NCBI GenBank assembly: GCA_009667805.1
Contig: CM019067.1
Location: forward strand, 70,016,997-70,080,996
Direction of reading: 5' to 3'
From: Leptobrachium leishanense
Lineage: Eukaryota > Chordata > Amphibia > Anura > Megophryidae
DNA length: 64,000 nucleotides
The translations under genes and the position numbers were made by a program. How positions within the stretch are numbered: position 1 is the first letter of the stretch; each line of letters opens with the position of its first letter. This document shows positions 1 through 12,500 of this stretch, piece by piece. The notes under the pieces were generated by a model. It was given only the letters and a program-made list of their open reading frames with translations. It did not search any database and was not told the origin of the DNA.

Positions 1-48
1 AATCTTAATGTATCCTTCCTGGTAAAATCCTTTCTCAAAAAAAAAAAT
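1..48 (+). repeat. LINE L2/SINE 3' tail fragment
   Basis: This matches the terminal sequence of the L2-like copies in this window (AATGTATCCTTCCTGGTAAA followed by an A-rich end). The body lies beyond the window edge, so it could be the end of either an L2 or the SINE that shares this tail. Confidence 0.7.
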
Positions 49-254
49 ACCACGATTTGCACTGGCAGCACCTTCCGCTGGTATCAATTCCTGGAATCTA
101 TAGGACTCAGTAAAACAGATACACCCCCTGCGTGAGCTTGCATTTCCATGGTCGCATAGGAGCCGCAGAAGGACACTGGGAACTATTCCCAGTGTTCCAC
201 TGCATATGGACAAAGGAAGTGGCAGATCATGCCATCCTCTGCACTGTGTGTTTA

Positions 255-703
255 GGCTAGGGTCAGACGAGCGTGATTTCTACGGACTGTAAGTCTGTGC
301 ACACGGACGTACGTCAGTACGGAAGACACAGTAGTGGCCACACAGTCTGTTTTTTTTCACTGACATATATTTTGACGGATGTAGGAGGGAAAATAAATTA
401 AAAAGCAAAACCATTTTGTCCGTGAAAAATGCTGGACGTATAAATGCAGTCCGTCTGACCACGTTCCATCACTCACACACAAAGCTATGCGGACGTTGCG
501 GACGCAGCGCACTTTGTGCGGCCGTTCTAGTGGTTGTACGTTCTTGCCTGCCTTGCGTCCGTTTGCCGCGGCCGTTGTGCGTCCGTAGTTCAGTGCGGAC
601 GTACTTTGTGTAACAGGCTCCAATGGACTTTCTTTCATGCTATCACGGACGTACTTTTAGGCGCAATCACGGACGTGAACACTACGCTCGTCTGACTCCA
701 GCC
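255..703. mobile_element. Nonautonomous DNA transposon, family A copy 1
   Basis: The termini are inverted: GGCTAGGGTCAGACGAGCG at the left, mirrored by CGCTCGTCTGACTCCAGCC at the right. The flanks are TTA on both sides (252-254 and 704-706). There is no coding capacity and the interior is CpG-rich. The 3-bp TWA-type duplication suggests a PIF/Harbinger-like MITE. At least five relatives with the same ends occur in the window. Confidence 0.85.
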
Positions 704-856
704 TTAGAGGTAAGTTTATGATTTTTGGTGGGTGTATTTGAAGGTGTTAAGTGATTTTGCAAAAACAAAATCAACACCAGGTTCCGAGAGCTGATATTCT
801 TTTTGGAGTACCAACTCAAAATAAGATAAATTTAAATATATTCATTTTGAAGCTTC

Positions 857-1680
857 CCCATGTGTCAGGACAAAATCAAATGGCACAATGACCACAGTCA
901 CTTCTCTCAAATATTTAGGTGTGGTTAGACCCAAATCTATCCTTTGGCCCCCACATCGAAAAACTCTCATCTAAACTTTACCCCAAACTAGGTGCCCTGT
1001 ACATGAACAAATCCTGCCGGAGTGCCACAGTAAGAAATCAGGTTGTACAACAAATGCTTATGCTGGTTATTGAATATGGAGATGTAGTGTATGCGGCTGC
1101 CCCGCAAATGCACCTTCAGAAACTTACTACATTGTATAACTCATTCTGTCGCTTTATGCTACAATGTAACTACATGACCCACCACTGTGACATGTTAAAA
1201 GAGCTACACTGGCCGTCGCTGGAATCCAGACTTACCCTTTACCTTTCCAACCTGGTGTTTAAGAGATTTTCTGGGAAGCTACCACCATACCCGAATAGAC
1301 TGCTTCCCCCAGCAGTTCCCTCATCCTATAATCTCCGATCCAGGACCAGCACCTTACTTACAATACCACAATACAAAAAGAAAGTGGCTCAATGCGCCAT
1401 CAAATCTCCCCCCCCAGTCTAAAGTCCCTTAAGAGCTCCCTATTAACATACCTCAATACAGAATGCACCTGTAAACATGTAACATAATGACTATATTTCC
1501 TACATATTTATTTTCTGTGTTAATCTGTATATTTGGGATTTGTTTTTAATATCTTGCATTTATTACTTTGCATTTCTGTAACGACTGTAAAATTTCAATG
1601 TTCTCGAACCCATGACATACTTGAAAACGAGAGAAATCTCAATGTATCCTTTTTGGTAAAATACTTTGCAAATAAATAAG
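857..1680 (+). mobile_element. 5'-truncated L2-like LINE, copy A
   Basis: This corresponds to the last part of the L2 at 35609-39171: the C-terminal region of ORF2 (open at 919-1422), then a 3' UTR ending CTTTGCAAATAAATAAG. The coding part holds the post-RT region typical of L2/CR1-type proteins. A small deletion after 1390 shifts the frame and removes the conserved [12 protein letters not shown] stretch. It is a dead fragment without an RT catalytic core. Confidence 0.85.
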
Positions 1681-2029
1681 TATTGTACACTTTTTAAAAA
1701 AATATATTGTTTGCTTTCAAAGCTGCTATTTATTCTGATTAGTATAAAGGTAAAACCATTCCACATATTTATATTTGACGAAAAATTCAATAATATGTGC
1801 ACTATATCACCTTTCTTTCATTTTGGTAACATTCCTGTCCAAGGTGGGGTTGTAATTCCCAATGATTCAGTGTTTGGCATTGCAGAAAACAGGAGAAATG
1901 TTTCTAGAAAGCTCTGCCAAGACCAGTAACTGGCTCAATCAATCACTTGAATGTGCTAATTAACCTAATGAAGGCCTCACTTGTGCAATACTGTCTGTGT
2001 ATAGACAGCCCAGCACACCTTGTGGTTCA
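1681..2029. other. Unannotated AT-rich interval
   Basis: Anonymous sequence between an L2 tail and a family A element. No reliable coding, RNA or terminal-repeat signal was seen. Confidence 0.5.
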
Positions 2030-2033
2030 TTAA

Positions 2034-2461
2034 GGCTAGGGTCAGACTGAGGCAGTGCGAACGCGCGTTCTGGCGCACTTAATCACGCCGTACTAGCAGC
2101 AGTGCCGGCAATGACAGCCAATATACGAAGTACGGTCGCACAAAAGTCGCGCAACGCAAGTAAAATGAACGCATTTTTTCGAGAACGTTAAAACCGCTGG
2201 TACTGACGTACAGAGTGCGCTGCGGCCGCATAGCAGCGTGTTGTGCGTGATTAGGAGATGTCAGACGCTGCTAATGTGCGGCCAACATAACGTTCAAACA
2301 GCCGGATTTCCCTAGACTTCTTTTCACCCCATCGTCATGAAATACGTCCAGAATTGCGCATCGTCTGACCACTTAAGCGTATTCCGTGAAAAAATGCGTG
2401 CGCACGCATCGACGTACATTTTGACGGTGGCCGCAGAAAATGCGCTCATCTGTCCCTAGCC
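2034..2461. mobile_element. Nonautonomous DNA transposon, family A copy 2
   Basis: The left end is GGCTAGGGTCAGACTGAG and the right end TGTCCCTAGCC, mirrored. Both flanks read TTAA (2030-2033 and 2462-2465). The interior has many CpG dinucleotides (for example GCGAACGCGCG), unlike its surroundings. There is no ORF of its own. Confidence 0.85.
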
Positions 2462-2465
2462 TTAA

Positions 2466-2846
2466 CCATTTAACAGTAACGTGTGTGTGATGGTTGGCGC
2501 TAAAGAGAGAAGAAAAAATAATTTTTGGACGGGTGCTGCCAATAAACTCCTCCTCCAGGTAGTCTGTCCAACTGCCCAAAAAAGAACAAATATAGAAAAT
2601 AAATGGAGTTGGAGGAGGGCGCGCCCAAACTTCAAATGGAGTAATTATTACCTCATTTAACCATTTAGTTGACAGAAAAATACTGATGTGAGATTTTCTA
2701 GTCTTCTGTGCTCCGTTGACCCATAGGCAATTGCCCTTTACCTGGCCTAATTTAAGTATGCCATTGTAAGTATTCTTCTTTTAAGCAATGTGAAGTTAAA
2801 TCTAATGACAAAACAATGATACTGGCTTACAGAACATAAATGAAAG
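2466..2846. other. Unannotated interval
   Basis: A short GC-rich stretch (GGAGGGCGCGCCC near 2615) lies within anonymous AT-rich sequence. Nothing supportable was found. Confidence 0.4.
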
Positions 2847-2915
2847 TAGGGCTGCAACTAACAATTTGTTTCTCGATTAATCAATTCATCGGATCAAAGC
2901 ATTTTTTAAAAATAG
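2847..2915 (+). mobile_element. hAT-type terminal fragment
   Basis: TAGGGCTGCAACTAACAATT followed by a CGATTAATC motif matches the start of a widespread vertebrate hAT nonautonomous family (recalled, not searched). No matching right end was seen, so it appears truncated. Confidence 0.5.
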
Positions 2916-3187
2916 TTTACTTAAAAGGAACATTACGTTAAAAAAAAAAATCAACCCCCCCTTTTTCGCAAGCCAATTGTGTAGTGTACATAACTTTTGT
3001 ACATACATACGCAAATTGCATTCTTTTCGCACAAAAGGTACATGAGCACCTGGACAGAGTGATGGATTGATGCTGCGTACGCAGCTTAAGCCCATGTCTG
3101 CTTTCTCCACAAGCGAATGCCGCTACGACCAGTGCTCAGGTAGACATGATGTCAGCACAAAAGCAGGGTAAGAAGGGGGGAGGCACT

Positions 3188-3236
3188 CCACGCAACCTGA
3201 CCACTTTAATAAGCTAAAGTGGTCAGGGTGCGTAGA
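3188..3236. repeat. Short palindromic hairpin repeat
   Basis: The arms CGCAACCTGACCACTTTA and TAAAGTGGTCAGGGTGCG flank a 6-base loop. A related stem, GTGACCACT/AGTGGCCAC, occurs near 32670, so this is a dispersed repeat rather than a unique structure. Confidence 0.7.
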
Positions 3237-3289
3237 GACTACCTTTAATATTATCACGCTGACCCTTGGCTTGGGCCATGGTGGGGCCT

Positions 3290-4050
3290 TGTTTCATGGA
3301 GGGATGTAGCCCTTGAGGCAGGTTAGCTGCTGGCTGCATAGGCTGATATAGTATATATATAGACAATACAGATTCCGGACAGGAAAATAACAAGACTGTA
3401 ACACGAGGGGCAGGAGGGCATAGAAGAAATCTAAAGGAATCCCTATGCTGGGGAAGATCCTTGAAAATGGTCTTCTAATTATGGAACTCTCAAAGAATAT
3501 CAGAATCAGGAGAAGAGGAAGAGTGTGGGTTAACAAGACAAATACACAGGAAGCCCTGAGCTGAAATAAAGGTCCTTATACTGGCCTCTGTACTAAGGAG
3601 AGCAAAATACAGAACACAAGAAACAAGGAACAGACAAGAATGGTCAGGACTGGAGCCAAGGATACAGAACCAGGAAGGAACGTCAGACTAGCAGAGGTTG
3701 GCAACAGATCAGAAATATACAGAGCACTGAGAGCAGACAGAAAGGGTAGTCAAGAAAGCCAAGATCAATACCAGAGAAAATACAAGAATGCTTTGCAGCA
3801 ACACAGGAACCAGAACTCACAGGAACAGGTGCCACGACTAGAACTCATGCCAGAGCAATGAGCCTCTGTGCTGCTGGCATTTAAATAGGGAACGGGTCTG
3901 GGCAATTAGGACATGTGATCCCAGACCTGAACAGCACAGCAAAACCCAGGAGAGGCACAAGGCAGAATAGCCAGACCCAGACAGGGAAGAGCTGGCCTGG
4001 ATCTCTCTCACCAGCAGGGGTCACGGCTGTAACAGTGGAAACGTGACAAA
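3290..4050 (-). other. Purine-rich, possibly LTR-derived sequence
   Basis: This is an A/G-rich plus strand with repeated AGGAACAGACAAG- and CCAGGAAGG-like words, ending in a block that on the minus strand starts TGTCACGTTTCCACTG. Similar purine-rich blocks end in GTGACA near 14500. It resembles the LTR or untranslated portion of a Ty3/Gypsy-like element, but no gag or pol frame was seen. Low certainty. Confidence 0.3.
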
Positions 4051-4429
4051 TATAATTTCATGAAAAAACTGGAAGGGAGTGAATTTGGGCAAGGGACTTC
4101 ACCCATATATAAGAGGGAGTGGGTTTGGGCAAATGACCGGAGTGGAAGTTTGTGGAAAGGGACTGGACCAAAAGTAGACAATGACAGCTCCATAGCAAAG
4201 AGGGGATGGTAGGCAGGTTGGGGTGGTGGCACAGGACTCCAGCTTCAAGAAAGGATGAAAAAACACACGCTACAGCGACCATGCCCAGTGGCAGTATCCC
4301 AGGGTTTGTGCTATAGCGCTGCTACAGTTGTAAATTGAATAAAAAAAAACTGGTTATGTCTGACATAACCTTAGAACTAAATCATACAGAATAAAGCAGT
4401 CAGCACGTCTTCTCCAATCAACTCCGAAG

Positions 4430-4640
4430 CAGAACCTGAGAAATAATGTAATAACCTATTTGGTGGCAGATTGCGCCATCTGCTGGCCAAACGGAGTTAC
4501 TTCAGTTCTGAACTTTGTGCAAGAACAGCTGCGGAGCTTTCACTTAGACACATTCCCCATCTACTGTGTCTGCAACACAGGATTTTCATTTGCAATGGTA
4601 CAGCATTGCCCCAGAGCGTGTTAATATGGTAGTGAAGATT
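4430..4640. repeat. Repeat shared with the 15.44-kb piggyBac-like element
   Basis: The stretch from AATAACCTATTTGGTGGCAG through GCGCCATCTGCTGGCC to the CAAGAACAGCTG region aligns by eye with 15565-15675 inside the piggyBac-like element. It is probably a diverged, edge-eroded copy. Confidence 0.5.
4473..4488 (-). promoter_or_regulatory. CTCF-like motif
   Basis: The minus-strand reading GGCCAGCAGATGGCGC fits the CTCF core consensus CCASYAGRKGGCRS at every position. It lies in a repeat downstream of PKIA. Motif match only; occupancy is unknown. Confidence 0.4.
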
Positions 4641-4999
4641 CCACGATCTCCCTGTACTTAAAACACAAAAGAAAAGTCAGAGGCATTTCTTTCTTAGTAG
4701 ATCCAGCGTATTTATTATAAAAAGTACATTTACCAGAGAAACAGTGAAATCGCGTGTACGTGATAAGCTTATGTGGGAGTCATCACTATAAAAAAAAAAT
4801 TGTATAACTTGTGTAGTTTTTTTGTTAAAAACACATGAAGTCTATTCACTAAACACCACGTTATGTGGGATGACAGATGGGGAAAAAATGTTTTCCCATT
4901 GAACTTTTTCTAGATTAATAGTGCTTTATTCGACGCCAGGTTTTTAGTGATAAACTCATTTTAATACGTAAAATCAAGTCCAAAAATTGCGACATCTTA

Positions 5000-5427
5000 G
5001 GCTGGGGTCAGACCAGCGCACTTTTAACGTGCATTCTGGTGCACTTAATCACGGCCGCAGTAGCAGCAAATGACGGGCAATGACGGCCAATATACGAAGT
5101 ACGGCCGCACGAAAGTCCGGCCGTGTAACGCAAGTGGAAAATTAACGCATTTTTTCGAGAACGCAGAACCGCTAGTACTGACGTACAGAGTGCGCTGCGG
5201 CGGCATAGCGGCGTGTGTGCGTGATTAGAAGATGTCAGACTCTACTAATGTCCAGCCTACATAACGTCCAGACGCAAAAAGTGTTTTACTGAGAATCTGT
5301 AAAAAATCACGCACGAAAATGCGCGTCGTCTGACGGCTTTTGCGCATTCCGTGAAAAAAATACGTCAATGCGTTCGGACGCACTTTTTGACATTCACGGG
5401 GAAAAATGCTTTCGTTTGACCCTAGCC
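5000..5427. mobile_element. Nonautonomous DNA transposon, family A copy 3
   Basis: The left end is GGCTGGGGTCAGACCAGCGC and the right end TTTGACCCTAGCC. The flanking TTA is present on both sides (4997-4999 and 5428-5430). The interior is nearly the same as copies 2, 4 and 5, including the CGTACAGAGTGCGCTGCGG block. It sits just beyond the likely PKIA poly(A) signals. Confidence 0.87.
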
Positions 5428-5439
5428 TTACAGTCAGTA

Positions 5440-6530
5440 ACTAAGTCACCCGTTAACTTTATTCTTTATTGGAACTGATAAAACAGCTACACTACCGATT
5501 TAGCAAAAATGTACAAACGTTAAAAAGTGCACTATTACAAATATAACAAATACAGTGTTAGAAAACGATACTAAATTTGGAAGGAGCCTCGATGCTCAGA
5601 TTGCAGCACCCAGATCCTCAGTGCATTTATAGTACCTAATAACTTGTATAACAATACCCATAGTGCATTATTTCTTATTATAATGAATCATAAAATAATC
5701 TCACGTGAATTCTGGGAGTTCGGGATAAAAAAAAACCTCTACTTTAAAAAGATCTAAAAAAATTAAAACCTATAGAAGGTTTAAGAGACTTTTTTATGAT
5801 ATTTGAAACATTTAAACCACAGTGAGATTATTTTTTTTACTTTAACCAGACACGTATCACACAACACAGTGAGTTAATCTGCTGCTAATTAAGCACAGAG
5901 CATCGTTTACTGGACTTGCTACCTAAAAATCGAGCCAGCAACCCGACATTTCTTTTAATGGCACAATACGATGGGTGGTGTAAAGTGATATTTAGATATA
6001 AGCTAGAAAAAAAAAAAATAAGTCAACCACATAAGCCCTTCTGTTAGGTGATAACCAGTGCACAGGTGCAGTTTTTGCCCAAGGGCAATGTGAAATATTA
6101 ACCTTGTGACTCATTTTAAAAACGGCAATTATCTTAACGTAGGTTCTCCTTTCATCATGTGACTGTTTGATCCAAAAATTTGAGCTGCTGAATAAATCAC
6201 GTCTTCTCGAACAAATTTAAAAACCCTTATCGTGTTAAAAAAAACAAACAAACAAACACAAAAAATTAAAACATAACTGCACTCACTAAAAAAGAGTATC
6301 CGTGGCTTTTGGATGGCATTTTGCTAAGTTTACACATGATTAAAATGTATCTTCTAAACATGTCAGCCATTGCTTATTGGTAAATGAAGAAAATATCCGT
6401 CACGCGTGTCCATCAGTTGGTTTAGATTCTTTGATATGTTCATATTTTTCTCATCTGCGACACGGTCTTTCATTTCAGTGCTAGATTTCATATTGCTATT
6501 TTTCTGTCTAAAGGTTTATTGTGTAGCCTT
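5440..6530 (-). other. PKIA: Probable PKIA 3' UTR
   Basis: This is non-repetitive, AT-rich sequence directly downstream of the PKIA stop codon, with no ORF. One AATAAA (plus-strand TTTATT 6515-6520) lies just after the stop. Two tandem AATAAA signals (5465-5470 and 5458-5463) lie about 1.07 kb downstream and end just before a transposon at 5427. A further AATAAA candidate is at 4711-4716. The distal end is therefore uncertain. Confidence 0.6.
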
Positions 6531-9500
6531 TTAGCTTTGGTGCTTTGGTGCTTCGGTCTGATCTGTAGTTTTGTCGTCTGGTTTAGCTTGTTCGTTTTCA
6601 TCTCCCTCTGCAGGAAAAAGAAGAAAGTAAAACTAATTTATAGTACATGTATAAGAAGATAACTGACAGGTGCTATCAAGAGCAATATAAAGAAGAAAAA
6701 AACCCACAAAATGTACCAATGTGGGGCTCTAATCCTTAGTAAACGCTAAGGCCAGGATAAGTTACTTTAACGCATGCCCCCGATATTACCTCCCTGACGC
6801 TAAACCCCTGAAGAATCTGAGAACGTCCTGAAAAATCTGAGAACGGTGGCCAGATCCACCTTTTCTCCTGGCTTCGAGCAGAGTGAGACTGGGGACAAAT
6901 CTAAGGCTAGGGTCAAGCGAACGCATTATTCGCAGCGACCGTCAAAAAGTGCGTCCGAACGCATAGACGTATTTTTTCACGGAATGCGCGAAAACGGTCA
7001 GACGACGCGCATTTTCGTGCGTAATTTTTTACAGATTGTCAATAAAACACTTTTTGCATCTGGACGTTATGTAGGCTGGACATTAGCAGCGTCTGACATC
7101 TCATAATCACACACGCACACCGGTATGCCGCCGCAGCGCACTCTGTACGTCAGTACTAGCGGTTCTGCGTTCTCGAAAAAATGCGTTCATTTTCCACTTG
7201 CGTTGTGCGGCCGGACTTTCGTGCGGCCGTACTTCGTATATTGGCCGTCATTTGCTGCTACTGCGGCCGTGATTAAGTGCGCCTAAACGCACGTTGAAAA
7301 TGCGTTAGTCTGACCCCAGCCTAAAATTTATTATATTAAATTAAAATTTATTATTATATGTCACCATTGTGACATGTTAAAAGAGCTAAACTGGCCGTCG
7401 CTGGAGTCTAAACGTACCCTTCACCTTTCCAACTTGGTGTTTAAGAGCTTCTCTGGGAAGCTGCCACCCTACCTGAATAGGCTGATTCCTCTAGCAGTTC
7501 CTTCATCCTATAACCTCCGATCCAGGACCAGCACCTTACTTGCAATACCACAATACAAAAAGAAAGTGTCTCGATCCTCATTTTCCTACAGAGCACCACA
7601 ATTATGGAATAACCTCCCAGACACCATCAAATCTTCCCCCAGTCTAAAGTCCCTTTAGAGCTCCTTACTAACATACCTCAATACAGAATACACCTGTAAA
7701 CATGTAACATAATGACTATTTCCTACACATTTATTTTTCTGTTAATCTGTATATTTGTTTAGTGTTAATATCTTGCATTTTATTACTTTGTATTTCTGTA
7801 CCAACTGTAACCTTTTAATGTTCTTGAACCCAGGACATACTTGAAAACGAGAGAAATCTCAATGTATCCTTCCTGGTAAAATCCTTTATAAATAAATAAA
7901 TAAATAGTCCCCAGTCTCCCTCCGCAATCTTGCGAGTGCAAGATTGCGTAAACCTCACGGCCTGGCAGTGCAACCCTCCATGGAGTCGTATGGACTCCAG
8001 GAGGTGATACTCGCGGTGGCGCGGAAGCAAAATGTTTCCATTAGCATCTGATTTTTAACGAGAGCCTTGGAAAAGAGCCCCTAATGTTATCCCTAACCAT
8101 GCTATACAGAAGGCATTTCTTAATCTCTGTCCTGACAGTTACAATACAGAGGTTGGCCACACAGGGTCGCTCTTCTACAGCCAAGAGATTCCCACACAGA
8201 GATGCGGCAACATATCTCATAACTATAAAATGCTTATTCTAATTTGCGTTAGTTAACTGTGTGTGTGTGTAAATGCGGCGATACGTGTTTATGTAAATAC
8301 GCGTGAGACTGTTAAAGGGTTAATCAGAAAGCACAGAAATTTTCTGAGAAATTTCAATGCTTCCTCGTTCTATACGCTTCCACGATTCCATTTCGCTGAC
8401 CCTGCGGTTAATTCACTGAGGGTCCCCAAAGTGCTACAAACATGGAGCCGCCGAACAACGCCGATAAGACTGCTGAACGCCACTGAACTGCAGGAAAAAA
8501 AAACGAACTCAACTATTTTTCTAAAAGCTGTTTAAACCAATAACAATGCATGAAAATGTGTGTGAATAATAATAATAATAATTAAGAAGGTCTTATAAAA
8601 ACAAATAAAACTGTCTCTTAGGCTGGGGTCAAACGAACGCAGTGCGAACGTGTGTTTATCCGCACTTTATTAAGGCCGTGGTAGCAACAAATGACGTCAA
8701 ACGCAGGCCCACAAACGAAGTACGGCCGCACAAAAGTTCAGCCGTGCAACGCAAGGGGCAAACGAACGCATTTTTGCAAGAACGCCGAACCGCTAGTACT
8801 GACGTACAGAGTGCGCTGCGTCCGCATAGCGGCATGTGTGCGTGATTAGGAGACGTCAGACGCTTCTCATGTCCGGCCAACATAACGTCCAGACACCCAA
8901 AGTTTCCTGGTTTGGATGCGTAAAAAATCACGGCCGTAATTGCGAATCGTATGACCGCTATCGCGTATTCCGTGAAAAAGTGCGTCTATGCGTTTGGACG
9001 CCCTTTTTACGGACAATGCGAAAAATGTATTCGTCTGACCCTAGCCTAACAGTATAAAAAAAAAGGCTTTTAGAAATAATTGGGAATCAAAAATTTTGTC
9101 TAAAAAAAATACAACAAAATGGTTCAAGAATAAATAAATAAAAAGACGGTTTGCTGAAAATGAAAAGAATAAACAGTTCAATAAATAAAAACGTTAATAT
9201 TTTTAACATTAGATCCTATGGGATTCTCCTGTTTAAACCTGTCGAGCTGAAACACCGAAAATCAGGACATTTCACTGACACTTCAGTGCAGTTCGGCGTT
9301 CTCTGAATAGATTAACCATTACTTCTCTGGGACAATTACGCTGCCGCCAAAGGTTGTTGAAGTGCGGCGAACTGCATCGTATCAGTATCTGAGGAATTGA
9401 AAGTTTGATGACGAGACGAATTGCCACAAAATTGCACAATACAGTGAAATTGCACCATACGGTGAAATTCACCATTCGGTGCAATTCGCTGGCAAGTCAA

Positions 9501-12500
9501 ACGCTTACTGAATAACAGTGTGTAAGTTTTGACAAAAGCTCCATTGGTTTTGCAGACATAAAATTAACATGTTTTTGGTGATAGGCAGGATGAGAAAAGT
9601 ACAAATGTGCGCAGTGTATATGCTATTTCTTTTCGTTGTGTGCTTAATTTTGAATAATGCAAAAAAACATATTTTTACATTCAGTGTGTGCTGTTTATTT
9701 GTTGATAAAGTATTTTACCAGGAAGGATACATTGAAATTTCTCACATTTTCAAGGATATCCTGGGTGTTATAGTATGTTAACTCAGAAATGGGTTTGCAT
9801 ATACTGCCAGCATGAATGAACAGCATTGGGTATGTCGTGTTGGGAGGAATATATCTGTTTAAGGTGCCAATGTTTCAGAATTCAGTGTGTGGATGTAGGA
9901 ATGTATGTTTGCATAGCATCAATGTTTGTGAATGCAGGGACGTTTTGTTTGTAATGTCACTGTATTTAAATGCAGATGCTTTTCTGCGTGCATTGCAAAT
10001 GCTTATGAATGCTTTTCTATGTTAGTAGCAGAGTGTGAATTCAGATACATTTTTGTTGTGTCAGTTCTTTTAAAGAAGGTTTCATTTGAAATCGAGGCTT
10101 GTAAGCGCAAGGGTTTATTTTTGTTGATAGTCACCGCATGTGTAATAATGTTGTGACAGTGTGATTAGGGGCAGTGTAATAGACCACAGGTTTATTCGCA
10201 GGCAAATGGAGAACACCCCTTTCTCCCTATAGGGTTAACTCACAGGACTGCCCTGCCCTTATAGGAGCTGTGGTTCTATCTGAGAGGGCAGTCTTGGTGC
10301 TGGGTGCAGCAGGGAAGGAAGCTAACAGGGTTATTCAAAGAGAGCCGATCTGGCCCTGAAATGTAACCGGAAACTGAAATTCAGTGTACAGTTACATTTC
10401 CTGGCCATTTGGCTATTCAGAGAGCAGGCAGTTCGCCAAATGTTGGCGCATTGCCTGCACATACGGTGCCTGTTCGGTGCCTGTTCGAGGGCAGTGAAAT
10501 CCCCCATAGAGAAGCAATGCTTCATCAATTCAGAAAATACTGTACAGCAGTGAAAAGTTGCCGAAATGCCCTGCTGTTCGTTGGTTTCATTCGACAGGTT
10601 TATTCAGGAGAATCCCATAGGCTTCAAAGTTAAAAATATTCCAGTTTTAATTCAATATCTAATAAACCGTTTAATATTTTATTCTGCTGTAAAGGGTCTC
10701 TTTATTTTTAGATTTTTATTGGATCTTTTAGGCATTTTTTTTAAATCGTTTTTTCTTTTTTCTGTAACAGCCCTTTTTATTATCATTCATTGGATCTTAT
10801 ATGTAAATTCCAGCCATTTTTATTAAGTAGTTTTTTTTCAAACAGTGTTTCAAATTTCAAACTTTCAAGCAAACAGTCTTTGTTTTTTTTTTCACCCCGT
10901 TCGTCTGCCTGTCGGCTTTTTCCGGCGGCTGCTCTGCGCTGTGATCGGCGGCTGCTCAGATTTTTCCGGTGTGTTCGGCTTGGTTTTTACGGCGGTTTCT
11001 GCGGGTGTTCGGTGAGTGTTCGGTGAGTGTTCTGCGGGTTTGCGGCAAGTATTCCCTGCAATACGGGGACCCTGCGGTGATTGCCGAATACACAGGATCG
11101 GTGAACTAGGGAATCGCCCCGAAGTGCGGGGAATGAAAAGTCACCGGACATGCGGAGACTTTTCGAATCTCTTTGAATAACCCTGTTTTATCCATAAGCC
11201 AAAAGGTAAGTACGTTTTGTTTTGCTTACTGGAAAGCGGCTTGGCTGCCCAATATAATAGGCAGGAATACTAAATATGTAGTTAGGCTCCACATAAAGGA
11301 GTAGGCATTTGATTTATATTTGTTTTTTTCTTGTTTATGGTACTCCAAGAACTGTGGCTGCATAATAAAGAAAACTGTGAAGCTCTGATCCCTGTGTCCA
11401 GTGGCTGTATCACACTGTGTATTCTAGCACTGTTTAGATGTGTATGCATGTACTAGCACACATGTTTGTCATGCCAGTATTCACAAATTCAGATGTGTGT
11501 GTGTGTATATGAATATTAAGATGTATTTGCATGGAGTGTGCATATCTGAATACTGGAAATACTGCAGTAGACTATCAGGGTTATTCAAAGAGATCCGAAT
11601 GGCTGGAGAAAGGTAACCGAACACTGAAAGTCAGCGTTCGGTTACCTTTCTCCAGCCATTCGGCTATCCAGAGAGCAGGCAATACGTCAAATCCTGGCGA
11701 ATTGCCTGCGCATTCGGTGCCTGTTTGGTGCCTGTTCGGGGGCAGGGAAATCCCCATAAAAAAGGACTGCTTCGGCTATTCAGAGAACACAAACCAGCAG
11801 TGAAAGGTTCCCCTAATGCCCTGCCATTCGGTGGTTTCATTCAACATGTTTATTCAGGAGAATCCCATAGGCTTCAATGTTAAAAATATTCCCATTTTTA
11901 ATTCAATATCTAATAAACCGTTCATTATAAAATTCTGCAGTAAAGAGTCTCTTTATTTATAGATTTTTTAGGAAATTTTAAGCATTAGTCTGGATTTTTT
12001 TTTAAAAAAAAAGTCCGATTTATTTTTTTTAAGTTTACTTATTTTTTCTGTAACAGCCCTTTTTATTATCATTCCCTGGACCTCATATGTAAATTTCAGA
12101 AATTTTCACTCAGTAGTTTCTTTGCAAACAGCGTTTCACTTTTCAAACATTCATGCAAACTGTTTTGCTAATTTATTCACTTCACTCGTCTGTGATGTCG
12201 GCTTTTTCCGGAGGCTTCGCTGTGTGTGATCGGCTCCTGCTCGGGTTTTTCTGGCGTCTTCGGCGGGTTAATCCAGATGTTTTTGCGGGTTTCGGCGTGC
12301 ATTCGCCGGGTTTTTGCGGTGACTTTTCGTTGGGTTTGCGGCAGCTTTTGTGGTGCTTGCTGAATACACCGCAGGGTCGCCGAAATGGGATTGCCGAATC
12401 GGCCCGAATTGAAGAGAACGAAAAGTCACCGAACATGCAATGACTTTTCGATTCTCTTTGAATAACCCTGTATCATTGTGTGTGTGAATGCAGAAGGTTA

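Noticed and set aside
12153..12443. Frames in the GC-rich third of family I elements (also at 20109-20468)
   Set aside because: The same block is open on both strands in different copies and lies inside a transposon. No protein similarity recognised.
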